64,000 nucleotides of DNA from Pestalotiopsis fici W106-1 (GCF_000516985.1 NW_006917092.1:3364619-3428618), one strand, 5' to 3'; shown: positions 30,938-43,309, counted from the first letter of the stretch. Numbers and translations: made by a program. The notes: generated by a model from the sequence alone, not told the origin.

Positions 30938-33900
30938 ATGGCTTCACATGACCCGATCGCAGTTCGAAAGAGTATAAGACGCTTAAGGTCAACTGGCCGG
31001 TTTTCTGAGGCTGATCAATTGATCGCTAACTTGCCGGGTGAGGTGAAAATTTCGAGTAATGTCGCAATCGAAATCGCCCAGTTGTATCTGGTCCAGGGGC
31101 ACTGGCGCCTGGCTGCCCAGACCTGCGAAGTTGCGTTCGAGTCCAGGTGGGATGAGTATGACGCCGTCAATGTCTTGCATCATGACCGAGCTGTGGAAGT
31201 TGCGGCTTTTAAAATGCTGAGCGCTTTCATCGGTATCGGTCGCTACTCTAAATTGAAGACGGCTTTAGAGATAGCCCGTAGGGTTGGAAACACTTGGAAT
31301 TTCCACGATCCGTCATTGCCACCATATGAGCCGACAAGTTTGGGGGATACCGAGGGTCAATGCGAGCTTCCGCTGATAGCACAAATTTCGTTGAGCGACA
31401 CGGTGGATTCTTCTGCGACGACCTCCCACTCAGTACCGGAAAACACGGACACCATTGCACATTACGAAGTCAGTCTCCCTAGCTTCACCTCTGCCCCTTC
31501 TGTGCTCCTCTACACCGATTGGAGATGATCAAGTGGCACGTTGTCTGACATCAAGACTGTAGACACTATTGATACACTATTACTGGAGAATATTAGTAGT
31601 TGCGGCGGACCAGGGCCTCCTCGACGTAGAAAGGACCAAAGTTGCGGCAATAAATCACCTCAGGTCTTTCCGTCAACGTCTCCAGGTGTCTGAAATGATG
31701 TATGAAGCCAGGATGCTCATGTATTTTGAAGCGAGCATAATGAAAGATCGGGGCGATGCGCTGAACGAGCTCAAAGCGTTTCTACAACTTTTAGAACCCC
31801 AACGTTGGCCCATTGAGAGAGCCAATACGTTGACAGACGTCGTTGAAATTCTTTCACTCGATGAAACGGCAGAGGACAACCCGAGTAAGATGGAGGAACA
31901 GCAAAGTCTAGTCGCAGAAGCCCGGCAACTGTTTGAAACGAGCTCTCATACCTTTGGGAACATTGATCTTGACCTAGTATTACTGGACAGTGCTAGCCGT
32001 CAAAGCCTCGTTTCAGCGTGGGAGGGATTTGGACAGAGGCTACGGCTCGCTAAGCGCTATTACGAAATCGATCATTTGCAAAACGGTTCGAGGTGTCTTA
32101 TGAATGCTATTTCTCCAGACATGGCAGCCGACGACCGATTCCATGAGATGGATGATGCTGTACGACTTCTAGACGAGAAGATCTGCGTCGGAGGCGGCGA
32201 GATGCTGAGGCAAGTCTCACTACTTCACGCGATAAGCCAAGCAGCTCTCAAAGCCCCCGAATTTGGCTTCGCTCTTCAGTGCTTGGAGAGCTACCTCGGT
32301 AATCTGCCAGCCGAGGTATCGCCTCGCAACCATTACGGAATGGTTTTGATGCTCGCCCAAGTATATCAGAAGTTTGGCAAACATGAAGCTGCTCTACGGT
32401 GTGCACAGGAGGCCCTCGGAATTGCAGAGTCCGGGTTGCCTTATTCCGACCAGTCCGACGCCGCCATGCTCGAAGGCCACGTCCGATATGGAATGACGCA
32501 GGAGCATGAGGATGGATCCCTTGAACAGACGCGCTGGATCACAGACACGGCCGACTTTCTACTCAGGTGGGCAGACTTGGATGCAGAACACGGACTCAAG
32601 CAAAACGAGAGGCTGAAATGCCAAGAGATTGCCAATTGGGAGAATCATCGACTATCCCACTGCGCCGATCCGAATGAGGAGGCGGAAAACAACCTGCATA
32701 CCTGGATTGGCCGGGCAAAGGCTACGTTGACAAACGATACCAGCATGGAAAATCGCATTGAGGTTGCACAGCTAGAGATACGCGTCCTCATGCGCAAGCA
32801 AAAGTTCCACGAGAGCTCCAACGTGATATACGACCTTCTTTCAGAAGCCAAGACAGCCTCAAATGTTCGCCTAGTCACGGTGGCTGGGCTATACTTGAAT
32901 GCATCGATACAAACTAATCTATGGGCCTGGCAGACGATTAAAGCATCCGGGAATGCAGAAGGCTTGGAAAATGCAGGAAAACTGCTCGGAACCTCCTTGA
33001 GACTTGCTCTGGCAGCGCTAGATTTGTATCATCGGACGGATGGTGTGGATCTGGTCACCAGTTGCACGGTTGAGGTGTGGCGGCAGCTTCGGACTTATGT
33101 TAAAATATTCCCGCAGGGCAATACGCATGGTATGTTGACCGCGTTCCTAGCAGAAGTAGAAAAGACAGAAAAAATCGTCGACCGGAGTAAGTTATTAGTC
33201 CACAGTGCTTGCCCACCGTTACTCCGTTCTAACACAGTTTTTTTTTTTATTCGATCGGGGCCAGTGGGAAATGTGCTAATATTATTGATTAGTGAGATGT
33301 AGCATTGTTCCGATTCAGGGCATGGCGTCCCTCATGAGAAAACGAGAGTTGGTGGCCCAAGAGTCATGTCTGAAACTGTTATCAATCGGAGTCGAGGTGT
33401 CGCTACGACTGGGCGATGAGGGCATGATTTGGGTCTGGATGCAGAAAGGAAAGTCGCGAGCCTTTGCTGATGCCCTCGGGGCCACGATCCTCCTACCTGA
33501 GAGCCTCTCTAGTAGGATAGCCCAAGACCCAGAGGCACGCAAACTTGTGCACGAGGAGCAGATGTTGCTAGAAATGCTGGCCGGAAACGAGGGGAACCAC
33601 GTCCTCGTGTCTCGGCGGCTTGCGGTCCTGCGTACGAACATGGCCGAGAACTCCCTTCTTCAGGAAGTGAATCACATCAAGCGAGGTATCCTCGACATTG
33701 ATATTGGCAATGAATTCGGACCGGCCCTGCGAAATACAGGCTTGAATGTTGCTCAGGTCAAATTTGTTGACTGGTTCGTGCCGCCCATGGAAATGGATGT
33801 TGCAAGTCGCAACATCGTCCTTTTTGTACGGCACTTGAATGGCACTACCCATATGCGAAAGCTTTCTTTATCCGCTGCCGACGTGACGCAGTGGTTGGAT

Positions 33901-35025
33901 GAGGCCTTTCGATATCCAGAAATGTCAGAACCTCCTCTCAGTAGGGGAGCGGGTAACCGCTTGCTTAAGAAGATGAATGGCTTGGTAGAGGGTCTAGACG
34001 AGTTGACCAGCCAAGACGATCTCCTTGTCCTGACTCCGCCTGGGCTGATGAAGAACTTGCCACTTCATGCCCTGTTTGTGCAAGGATTGTCGCTAATTGA
34101 TCGGAATTTGGTGGTATATGCATCAACCGTCTCGACTTTCCGCCAGATTCTTTTTCGCGCCCCGTCTTCTAAGTCCCAGTCACTTGACGATACGGAAACC
34201 GCGACAACGGACAACATTTCTGGCGGGAGACGTTGCGAGGTGTTATGCGATGACAATACGGCGGCAATCATCCCCTGTTCCTTTTTCGGGGTGTACGAAG
34301 AGCCTGAACACGTCGACGAACGAGAGGCCATCTTCGAAAACATAAAACATATTTCTTCTCTACTTTCTGGACAGGTATTCCTTGGCCCTGAGGCGACTAA
34401 GCCTCGATTTTTGGAGCAAGCCTGCCAAAGCCGATGGATGCATTATCATGGGCATGCGCGGGTCTCCAAGGATATAGTAAAATCTTCGCTGTGCCTGAGC
34501 AATGGAACGGACGTCTTTGCGCCTGGCAGCGCCGACGATGACGGCGATGCGACTGAAGAAGAAGCGGAACCAGAAGGAGAAACAGATGGTGCAATCGAGG
34601 AGCTTGATGTAACCGAGCTATTCACGGCTAAACTCCCTGCTGGAATGCACTTGACAATTATTGCTTGTGACTCGGGTCGACAAGAATCAGCACCCGGTGA
34701 CGAGCCGTTGGGCATAGTGCCGGCATTGCTTTACGCCGGGGCCTCGTCGGTTCTAGGTACCATTTGGCCTATCGATAGTGCTACGGGACGCAAGTTTAGC
34801 GAGGCCTTTTACCGGGAGCTATCCACGGTGAGTAGGGATCACAAGAGTAATGACAACAACAGCAACGCCGGACCTGCCAGAGAGAATGGAGAAGTTCTGC
34901 ACGTGGCCAAAGCCCTCCAAATTACGATTAGGAGGATGATGAAAGGGGAGCTGGGCCAAGATTTGAGACAGCCCTACCACTGGGCTGCTTTCATGGTCCA
35001 TGGCCTCTGGTTTGTCAACCCTTGA
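30938..35025 (+). CDS. TPR-like repeat protein with C-terminal CHAT (caspase-like) protease domain
   Basis: Three exons (30938-31468, 31563-33186, 33293-35025) with 94- and 106-bp introns give 1295 residues. Residues ~1-760 are helical repeats of TPR type, for example IAQLYLVQGHWRLAAQTCEVA and LAQVYQKFGKHEAALRCAQEAL. The C-terminal ~400 residues are a CHAT domain: LLVLTPPGLMKNLPLHALFV, RWMHYHGHARVS with His1106 as probable catalytic His, and LTIIACDSGRQ with Cys1177 as nucleophile. After these come GIVPALLYAGASSVLGTIWPI and PYHWAAFMVHGLW. Between His and Cys is an acidic insert (DDDGDATEEEAEPEGE). CHAT proteases cleave specific partner proteins, and in fungi and bacteria many serve immunity or cell-death modules. 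Cytosolic. It pairs divergently with the beta-rich gene. Confidence 0.9.
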
Positions 35026-35767
35026 TCGACGGGGGCCGACTTTTTGCGTAACGGTATTTACACATTGCCTTCCACAATGTACATAGTACTGCGCACTGGC
35101 GATCTAGGGATAATCAAGCAAAGCGTCAGGGCAATTCTTCGATAAGACCGAATTTCGGACCAGTGGATTTGAAGTCCTATCGCTCAGGGTGAGATGCAAA
35201 ATCAGTGCATGCAATCGCTGGTGCCTTGCCGCGATCTCGCTAAAAGCCTGGGCAGGGCGTGGTGGGGGGTTTTTTTTCTTGGGCTGTCGGATCGAATTCA
35301 GGTATCACTGATTGATTTCCTGCCGAACCTTCTCCGGTGATAGCGACGTCACGACCAGAACCCTGCCATTGCCAATACGGCCCAAGAATGCCAACAGCAA
35401 GGATCATGAGTAGTAATCTGCCATCTCTGGGTAATCGTGCTGCTGTTGCTACAAGGAGCAGCTCTCGATTGCCAAGATTAGACTCCACAAAACCCCGATG
35501 ATCCCCCCCGGCTCTCGCTCCCTTAGCCACGGAGCAGAGATACCAGACCCGCCGGTCTAGGGGCCATGATGGCATGGGGATAGATAGCATCGGCAAACCT
35601 CGCCGGCGCCGTCGTCGCGATATTATAAGTGTGGTCTGCGCCGTTTTGACGGGCGCCAGCCACTCCCGCAGTTGGTCTTGAAGTAGTGCAGCAGTCATTG
35701 TCTACTTCAATCAATTCGCAGTGACAGGTTGTCTGACAGGCCGACGCCCTAGTTCCAAACTGCCAAG
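35026..35767. other. Intergenic, no convincing gene
   Basis: About 0.74 kb. A 152-codon minus-strand frame (35240-35698) has an Arg run (RRRRRR) and no domain, so I do not call it. A T run lies at 35271-35278. Confidence 0.45.
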
Positions 35768-36862
35768 ATGAAGTTCTCGCGCACGTCACAAGCCGCAGCC
35801 ATTTGGCTCGCAGGCCTCGTTGCTGTCCACGCGGCGCCGTCCTTCAACGCTACTACCAACGGCACGGCGCCAATGCTCCTGCGACACTGGCCGCCGGCCG
35901 CTGCTGCGGCGCTCAGCGAAATGATTGTTCGCAATGCCAACCAGAGCAACTATGCCGTCTTTGACATGGACAATACGTCATACCGATACGATCTAGAGGA
36001 GTCGCTCATCCCATACTTGGAGAGCATTGGCGTGCTCACGCGCGACTCTATGGACCCTTCGTTGCGCCTGATTGACTTCAAGGACACGGCCAACTATACC
36101 GAATCGTTGTACAGCTACTATCTGCGCCTATGCGATATGGATGAGATGCTGTGCTACCCGTGGGCAGCGCAGGTGTGGGCCGGCATGACGCTGCGCGAGC
36201 TGAAGGGCCACGTCGATAACCTCATGGCCCTCAACTCGTCGCTCCCCGTGCAATACTGGAGCAACGAGACTTTGGTAGACGACAGCGTGTCGCCGCCGCG
36301 CGTCTTTACCGCCCAGGCCGAGCTCTATAATGTCCTCATGGCAAACGGCATCGCCGTCTACGTCATCTCGGCGGCGTCTGAAGAGCTGGTCCGCTTCGTG
36401 GCCAGTGACCCGGTCTATGGCTACAACGTGCCGCCCGAAAACGTCATTGGCGTGTCCACGTTCCTCCGTAACGCAACGGACGGTTCCTTGACCACGGCGC
36501 GCCGCCAAATCACCGACAATGTGTATAACCCTGACGACAACCTTGACCTGGTCTTTGGCCCGTACCTCAACACGCCCGCCACCTGGTTCGCGGGCAAATG
36601 GGCCGCTATCTTGACCTACATTGACGACTGGAAGCTGCCCGTCCTGGCTGCTGGCGATACCCCGGGCAGTGACACTTACATGCAGTTCCACGGAGTCGAC
36701 GTCTCCAAGGGCGGTATTCATCTCTGGATCAATCGCAAGGACGCCTACTATGAGGAGCTACAGGAAATGATTGCGGAGGCCGCACAAGGCCAAGCCGAGA
36801 ACGGTCGCGAGGTCACTGCGGACAAGAATTGGGTCGTTGTTACACCTGAAGAGATCCTGTAG
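35768..36862 (+). CDS. Secreted HAD-superfamily phosphatase
   Basis: Single-exon 364-residue protein. The signal peptide is clear (KFSRTSQAAAIWLAGLVAVHA). The HAD motifs are in order: motif I FDMDNT with Asp66 and Asp68, motif II VISAAS near residue 200, and motif III/IV AAGDTPGSDTYMQFH near 298. A large cap domain lies between motifs I and II, as in phosphoserine-phosphatase-like members. Several N-glycosylation sequons support secretion. By family it removes phosphate from a small organic substrate outside the cell; the substrate is unknown. Third-position GC is visibly high compared with the neighbours. Confidence 0.88.
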   Translation: MKFSRTSQAAAIWLAGLVAVHAAPSFNATTNGTAPMLLRHWPPAAAAALSEMIVRNANQSNYAVFDMDNTSYRYDLEESLIPYLESIGVLTRDSMDPSLRLIDFKDTANYTESLYSYYLRLCDMDEMLCYPWAAQVWAGMTLRELKGHVDNLMALNSSLPVQYWSNETLVDDSVSPPRVFTAQAELYNVLMANGIAVYVISAASEELVRFVASDPVYGYNVPPENVIGVSTFLRNATDGSLTTARRQITDNVYNPDDNLDLVFGPYLNTPATWFAGKWAAILTYIDDWKLPVLAAGDTPGSDTYMQFHGVDVSKGGIHLWINRKDAYYEELQEMIAEAAQGQAENGREVTADKNWVVVTPEEIL

Positions 36863-37432
36863 AAAAGTAGACATATACCCATGATTAAAATAGACTACAA
36901 TAGATGAAAAGCCATTCTTACACGTATCATCAGATTGAAAAGTGATTAATGTCAATCCACCTCGCAGCTGCAGACCCGACGTACTGACCGCAGCGAAAGA
37001 AGTCGTGGACAGCTGTCGCGATACATACACAAGGTGCGTTGGAAAGGAAAGGACCAGGCGCGAAAACTTTAGGGAAAAGGTTGGCTGCCAGGATAAGCAC
37101 ATAGGTGGAGATTTGGGCTGTGGCGGCAACATTGAATGCACACTTATAAGCTCCACAGGTGATCACCCTGTCCAAAACACAGCCAAAAATTGATCAGACA
37201 TGCAAACTCCCGGTTACGAAGACGAGAGACATTATGTCATTCACATGTTCTATCCACATTCACTCTGAGCATGAAAGAGGTAGTCATTTTCTGATTTTGT
37301 GATGGATTGAAATAAGTAGGGGCTGCTAAGCATAAAGATGAAATGAGAGAATTGCACCTAAACATGCATTTCTCGAGTGGATGACTGCATTGCCGACAGA
37401 CTGACAGACGTTGATTATTGACAATGTCGAAA
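36863..37432. other. Intergenic between convergent genes, no gene seen
   Basis: About 0.57 kb between the phosphatase and the 3' end of the P450 gene. Only short spurious frames. Confidence 0.45.
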
Positions 37433-39084
37433 TCAGTTATCCTTTCGAGGCCTCAAGTGAATGTTCAGAGCACCCTTGCTCCAAACCACAAACGTGTGTT
37501 GGGATTCGTGCCACTTTTCTTGTCCTGGAGCTAGCTCATAATCGAACCGGTATAGCAATCTGGCGGCCACCACCCGCATCTCAGAGTATGCTAGGTTCTT
37601 GCCAATACAGTCGCGAGAACCAAAGCTGAACGGCTTGAATACTGCCTTGTCGTCATTAGAGTAGATGGGGTCATACAAAGGATGCGAGGCAGGGAGCCAT
37701 CGTTCAGGGACGAAAGAGTCGGGATTCGCGAAGTTGTCGGGATTGCGGAAAGTTGCCCATTGGTACACGGAGCAGTAGGTCTGAGAAGGGGTCAGTATGA
37801 CAGGCTGATATTTCTTACAAGGACAAAACCTACTCCTTTGGGAATCCATTTGCCTTCAATATATGCCCCAGGACTGATTCTGGGGGGCGTCTCAGCTGCG
37901 GGTGGGTAGACGCGCAGTATCTCCTCAAGAACAGCGTGGAGGTACTCTAGCCTACCCGCACTGTTCATGTTGATCTCTCCTTCGTCATTGAATGCGTCCC
38001 TCACCTCGTGAACAAGGCGCTCATACACGATAGGGTTGCTTCCCACATAAAAGATGAACCCCGACAACGCTGTGGCGGTTGTTTCACTTCCCGCTCCAAT
38101 AAGGATGGGGCTGTTGAAGAGGACCTCGAAATCACTCATCTTCTTTGCCCCGTTGTGATCCTTGGCCAGCATATAGCTGGAAAAGTCCCGACGGCCATCC
38201 TTGGGTTCGGCACCGAGAGACATGCGCGATTGAGCCTTGGCCATTCCCATTTCTCGAGTTGCCTTTTCAATGGCCAAATCCTCTTTGCCAAAAATCAAGT
38301 AGATAATGGGCTTCATCAGGGGATAAAAGGTCATCAGACGATGCCTCGCGCCACCACGGACTCCTTTGAAGAAATTGAGGACAAAAGCACTATAGACTCC
38401 ACCTTCGAGACTGTGGAATGGGTCAGAAAAGGTCAAGTCCCCAATAATGTCAAAGGTGGTGAAGTTCAGCCAGTCGACAATATTGACAGTGGAACCATTT
38501 TCAGTCTTCTTGCCCAGTTGATCCAGAAGGAGGTCAATGTACTTGGTGATGATGGTTTCCTGCTCCTTCAGAGCGGCATCACTAAAGGCATGCGCAAGTG
38601 TGCGTCGTTGGCGGCGATGAGTCTCGGTGGTACTTGCTCCAATCATGCTGTGGTAATCACCCTTGAAGTTGAAATCTGGGCTCTTGGTGAACTCTGGCAT
38701 GCCAGTCTTGTGGGCAAAGACTTGTGGCCAGCCAATACTGCCGTCGAGAGCAATTCGATTTGGGCCGGTGCGCACAATGGGTCCGTAGCGCCGGTGGAGG
38801 TTGGCAACTTCACGAAACCAGGTTCCCCGTATGTGGCTGTTCCATTGCTCTGGGAGACTGGTGATGGCTAGATGTTTTGGACCAGGAAATACCGAGAGCG
38901 GATGAAACCAAATTCGGTAAATACCAATGGCGATGACAGAAAATAGAAACTATATAGCATGAGTAAGAAATCTTTTTTGAGGTTTATAAAGACAGACCAG
39001 AATCGCGACAGCGAATGCTGCAAGGTTTGCTTGGTCTGCGGACCAACTGCCGAAAGCTTGGGCGGAAATATAATCGATATTCAT
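37433..39084 (-). CDS. Cytochrome P450 monooxygenase
   Basis: Three exons (39084-38998, 38949-37819, 37780-37433) with 48- and 38-bp introns give 521 residues. An N-terminal membrane anchor is formed across intron 1 (AAFAVAILFLFSVIAIGIYRIWFHPL). It is followed by the proline-rich hinge FPGP. The I-helix motif IGAGSETTA, the ExxR motif EEILR, the PERF-like PERWL and the heme loop FSFGSRDCIGKNLA (Cys464 as heme ligand) are all intact. The general pattern resembles fungal CYP65-type enzymes such as isotrichodermin-15-hydroxylase-like proteins, but the family is a guess. It should be ER-bound and NADPH-P450-reductase dependent. A TATA-like element lies about 95 bp upstream. Confidence 0.92.
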
Positions 39085-39174
39085 GATTGCAAGTGCCAGA
39101 CGGAGAGGATGATGATTGTGATAATGTGGAATATAGATTCAAGTTCACCATCTCCAGACTGGGTAGATATCTTG

Positions 39175-39185
39175 TCTATATATAC
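39175..39185 (-). promoter_or_regulatory. TATA-like element of the P450 gene
   Basis: GTATATATAGA on the minus strand about 95 bp upstream of the ATG at 39084, the same spacing as for the tannase and second tyrosinase genes in this window. Confidence 0.45.
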
Positions 39186-41649
39186 AAATTCCGTCATTGC
39201 GAATCTATACTGAGCCACCATATTCATAAATCAAGATGTGTATAAAATGTCCTTGGCTGTGTATAGGATCCCGGTGCGGCATTCGGCAGCAGTGCATGCT
39301 GCAGCGTAGTATTCTGCATGCGGCATTCTGCAACAATACCTATAAATTCTAGCCATTCACGGGGGGTATGATTGCATTCCCGTCCGCAGTGGCACACTGC
39401 ACTAGCCCTAGCGCCCGTTACACTCCCGTCCAGCGGGCATCTCCCGGCAGTCGAAGGCACCCTGGCGCAGCTGGATCGGGGCCCTAGAGTTCTCCGACTA
39501 CCCGGGGCACGGACGTGGTGGTCGGGTTTTCCCTGACAGACTCCATTTAATCAAGAAAAGGTCTCTCATGTTGAGCTGCCGAAGACCTTGACATTCCCAC
39601 CTCTGATTATGTTCTGAAAACCTTTAAAACTCTCATCTATCAAGTGTCGATTCCATAGCCAGTTTATCACCCCCGAGCACCTAAGACTAATAATGGTCTT
39701 GCTCGCTTCACGCTGGCGTTTATACTACATATATTCAGTGCAGATACGCGAGTAGGGGCCAGATCTTGCCCTTTTCTAAATATCTCTTATTTCTATTTGT
39801 TTTTTTTTTCTTCCAAAAAGAGGTCGACTTTAGCTTCCACCAGAATGTGTCGACTTCTTCAAATTCCTCCCGGAAAATCCAAAAGCTCTGTAGTTCCTAT
39901 GCCCACCGCTAACCACTTTCCTTGATCCCATACCCAACCGCTCGCAATGACAACCACCGACTTGTTCTGGCATTGCGGGGCTTGCAGCCCACTTTCTGCA
40001 CTGATGTGTCAGTTCTTGGAACTTGGAAACATCAACGCGCAGCGTGTAATATCGCAATGCATCGTGATCACAGCAAAACAGGAAAATGACGACATTGGAC
40101 ACTTGCCACTGTCCTTTTTCATTTAATTTTCCCCCTTTTCCTATCCAGTGCACCACCTAATGGCCTTAGGATAGTTTAATGCATCGGAAGCAGCTTGCCT
40201 ATCGCAAAATTCAACCTATTAATATGCTTCGTTGAAAGTTGTTCCGAGTTTTGGTAATAATCTATTCACGTCGTAAAGGACGAAAAGTGTGCCAGTCAAC
40301 CCCAACATATGTGGACTTCTAAGACAATATCTATGGTCATACGTTTCTAGAACCAGAAATATGTGCATCAATGACTACATTGATGGATTGAATATGTGCG
40401 CGTACCCAAACGGAGGACGTCTTGATTGTACTGTGCGTAGAGAGGCCGGTGTTCATCAAATGTATATATGTAGGGTGCAGGTGGCAAAATTATAATTATC
40501 AACTAGAAATTCCAGTCGTGATGCATACGGCCTGAAATCCGGTTGTCTTTTCTTAAATTGAGGTTCATTCCAAGACGACCATGTCTGATGTGAATCCAGC
40601 CAAACATATACAACCTTGGCCTATAGCACTGGGCGCCCTAGTGTGACCGATGAGCCCGTGCCAAGCTGCACTGCCTTTATGTCATAGACCGCTTTGCTCG
40701 ACGAGCATACATGCACGGAGGCCCCTCAGTTGTTCCTGGCCAAAGCGTTAAGCGGCGGGCAACGGTCATTCAAAGGCAAAAACAGACCTGAAAGAGATAC
40801 CACTACTCAATCAAGATATCACCAAGCCACGGCCATTCGTCAGTTCATGCGTAGCACAGGATGGCAGAGCATTTATCCGACTAGATGCAAGGGTTCAACG
40901 GCTTCAGAATGGTTAGTGAGGAGATTGAAGTGGATAGCGGCAACCTTGCATCTCCAATGCGAGAGGAGGATCTATCTTCTGCAAGACGAGGAATCAAATG
41001 TTTGTGGTGCGCCGTCCAGCATGAGCATTGAGTGCTCATTGGTCGAACGAGTCCGGAGTGTCGACGTGCCGGAGGAGGTTATGCTTTCATAATATCTGTA
41101 GGCAGTCCACGATGGGAATTTTGATCGCAGCCTGCACAGATAAAGTTCTGTCTAATTTTTCTCAATTCTACCTACCTAACCTCAAAAATGCTTTTGCTAG
41201 ACGGTGCGCGGTCTGTCAAACGCTGGACCAGGCCTTGGGACACTAAGCTACCAGCACCGAATGGGCGTCGTCTCCAGAACTTCCGGCGAACCTTATTTTA
41301 GACCAAGGATGTCACGGACAAGCGCACATCGATCAAGCATGGCTGTATGGCAGCTTGACTCGAGGCACGTCGCCAAATTGGTTATCCGGAGTTGCGGTGG
41401 GCGCTAGGAAGAGGTCAGACCCAATATCGAGTCTACCTCCTCCATCAGCTCAACTTAAACATTCCGCCACTCTCCTTACCCATTGCAAGTCCCTCGCGCC
41501 CGCTTGTCCTCATTGGCATCCGGCCGCCCGCCGCCGCTACTGTTGTGCACTCGGTCTCAGGAGTCGGCACCACTCGTCTGAGACATGATACCGCCAGCGA
41601 CTGTCATGATAAACGCCAAGCCAACGTCTTTTGACGACAGCCGTCCGTG
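39186..41649. other. Intergenic, no convincing gene (2.5 kb)
   Basis: Only short frames; the longest (40694-41092, 132 codons) has no recognisable feature. The direct repeat TGCGGCATTC occurs at 39275 and 39319 in a GC-richer patch. It must contain the promoters of the P450 gene (minus) and the 7TM gene (plus). Confidence 0.45.
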
Positions 41650-42884
41650 ATGGAGAGCCCGAGCTCTGCTGTCACTCTACCCAAGGCCGACTCATACATA
41701 CCGGAGTGCATGGTGCCTCTCCCCTCCCACTGCGATGCCAACCAATTCCTCGTGCTAACATGTAATTCGATTTTGTAGGCATGGTATGGGTTCGGGGTTC
41801 TCATAATCATGATGCGCTATGCTACTCGGCTTCGTACTGTCGGTCTTGGGGGTTTCCGCGGAGACGACTACCTGGCAATGCTGGTATGGATGATGCATAT
41901 AACAAGGGTTGGGGGCCAACATGTGCTAACGGTTGCAGTATCTGTTCCTGTACACCGCGTGCATCATCATTGTTTACATCACCTATTACACAGGGGCCAG
42001 CCTCAATGTTGAACCTGAAAAGGTTCATCTCTTGACAGCTGACGATATCCGCATATTGAGGAAAGGATCTCAGATCGAATACGCGTCCTTTTTCATCTAT
42101 AGCGGGTGCATATGTGAATACATCCCAAGCGCGCGAGCCGTTCTGAGCTGACTAATGCTTGCTTATTTTAGGGACGCTGAAGTTCTCGGTACTATACTTC
42201 TATAATCGCATCACGATTGGGGTGCTACGCAGAAAGACAATGACGTTTTTATGGTGGTTCTGCACCGCATCGTACATCGCCGTCTCCCTCATGGCCCTCA
42301 CTTCTTGCTACCCGTTCGTACCTCTTGCAACAAATATCTCGACTCCTTCGTTTAAGGTGCTGATACGATCTACTTGCAGGATATGGCGCAATTGGCAAGT
42401 TTGGCCACTGCCGAGTGAAAATTGTACATACCGGCCGCAGAATTTCGTGGTTCTCTCCATCTTCAATGTCACGAGCGACGCAGCGCTAATGTCCATCCCG
42501 CTACCGATCCTGAAGCATCTCCGCGTATCCGCAAGACGAAAACTAGGGGTATCGGTTCTGTTGTCTTCAGGCGTGTTTGTGATATCCACAGCCATTGTCC
42601 GGGTCACGCTGACGCTGGTCGGGGAGCCGACCGTCATCACCATCAACCTATGGGGGTTTCGCGAATTAGGTGTTGGGCTCATTGCCGTAACCGCTCCAAT
42701 CATCTACCCCATGTTCACTCCAGAGTTTTGGCGCCCCGGGCCCTACGTCCGCGACAATCGACGACCGATACTGCAGCCATCCCTCCATATACCCACAGGC
42801 AGTTTTAAAGATCATGCCATTGAGCTCGAGTGCGCATACGAGACTGCCCGTTACACAGATGCACGTGGATTCGAACGACGGTAG
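41650..42884 (+). CDS. SAT4/rhodopsin-like fungal seven-transmembrane protein
   Basis: Five exons: 41650-41712, 41779-41883, 41939-42113, 42172-42313 and 42380-42884. All four introns (55-67 bp) have GT..AG ends, two with a perfect GTGCTAAC branch. The protein is 329 residues. Seven hydrophobic segments are visible. Family landmarks are present: RLRTVGLGGFRGDDYLAML after TM1, SGCIWTLKFSVLYFYNRI, the NWQVWPLPSENC loop, FNVTSDAALMSIPLPILKHL and the ELGVGLIAVTAPIIYPMF end. This fungal integral-membrane family is common near secondary-metabolite genes and includes CFEM-type GPCR relatives; its biochemical role is mostly unknown. The cytosolic tail after TM7 is short. It lies 425 bp before the disrupted Zn2Cys6 gene, in the same direction. 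Confidence 0.85.
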
Positions 42885-43309
42885 CAAGATTGAGCACATG
42901 GGCTTGAAGACTTGATTAGAATATCTACATAATACACGCATACTTCACACCGCTTATCGTTGATGGTAAAATTGATTATAAGATAGAATTATAGACAACC
43001 CGTATCTATCAGGTACGTAATTGGGATCATGATTCCCATCCGCAACGAGCAGTATTCAGCCCTACCTACGAGCTCTATTCGATGGGGCCAGCGAGATCCA
43101 CAGGGGATAGATGGCGCTCATTAGTGAGAGACTGGCCCGCCTGACTCCGGTTTCCGGGGGGTGGGGCGGGAGCCTCCAGCGGGCCGAGCTGAGCCTGTTT
43201 TTTTACTTTTGTTGTTTTGGTGAAATGCTTAAATTTACCACCCCTCTAGGTTATATGGAAATCTGTCCCTGATGTAATCGCGTCCGAAACTCTGTCTCGC
43301 AAGAGCATC
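42885..43309. other. Intergenic, no gene seen
   Basis: 425 bp with a GC-rich patch (CCGGGGGGTGGGGCGGG near 43153-43169) followed by a T-rich stretch. Probably the 3' end of the 7TM gene and the promoter of the regulator. No alternative first exon for the regulator was found that keeps frame. Confidence 0.45.

Noticed and set aside
35240..35698. 152-codon minus-strand frame with a run of six Arg
   Set aside because: Low-complexity translation, no domain, no supporting start or signal peptide.
36128..36721. 197-codon minus-strand frame inside the HAD phosphatase gene
   Set aside because: Antisense shadow caused by high third-position GC of the real gene; no domain or start support.
38008..38871. 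287-codon plus-strand frame inside the P450 gene
   Set aside because: Antisense shadow of a clearly identified P450; its translation shows no protein family features.
40694..41092. 132-codon frame in the large intergenic region
   Set aside because: No motif, no splice partner; looks random.
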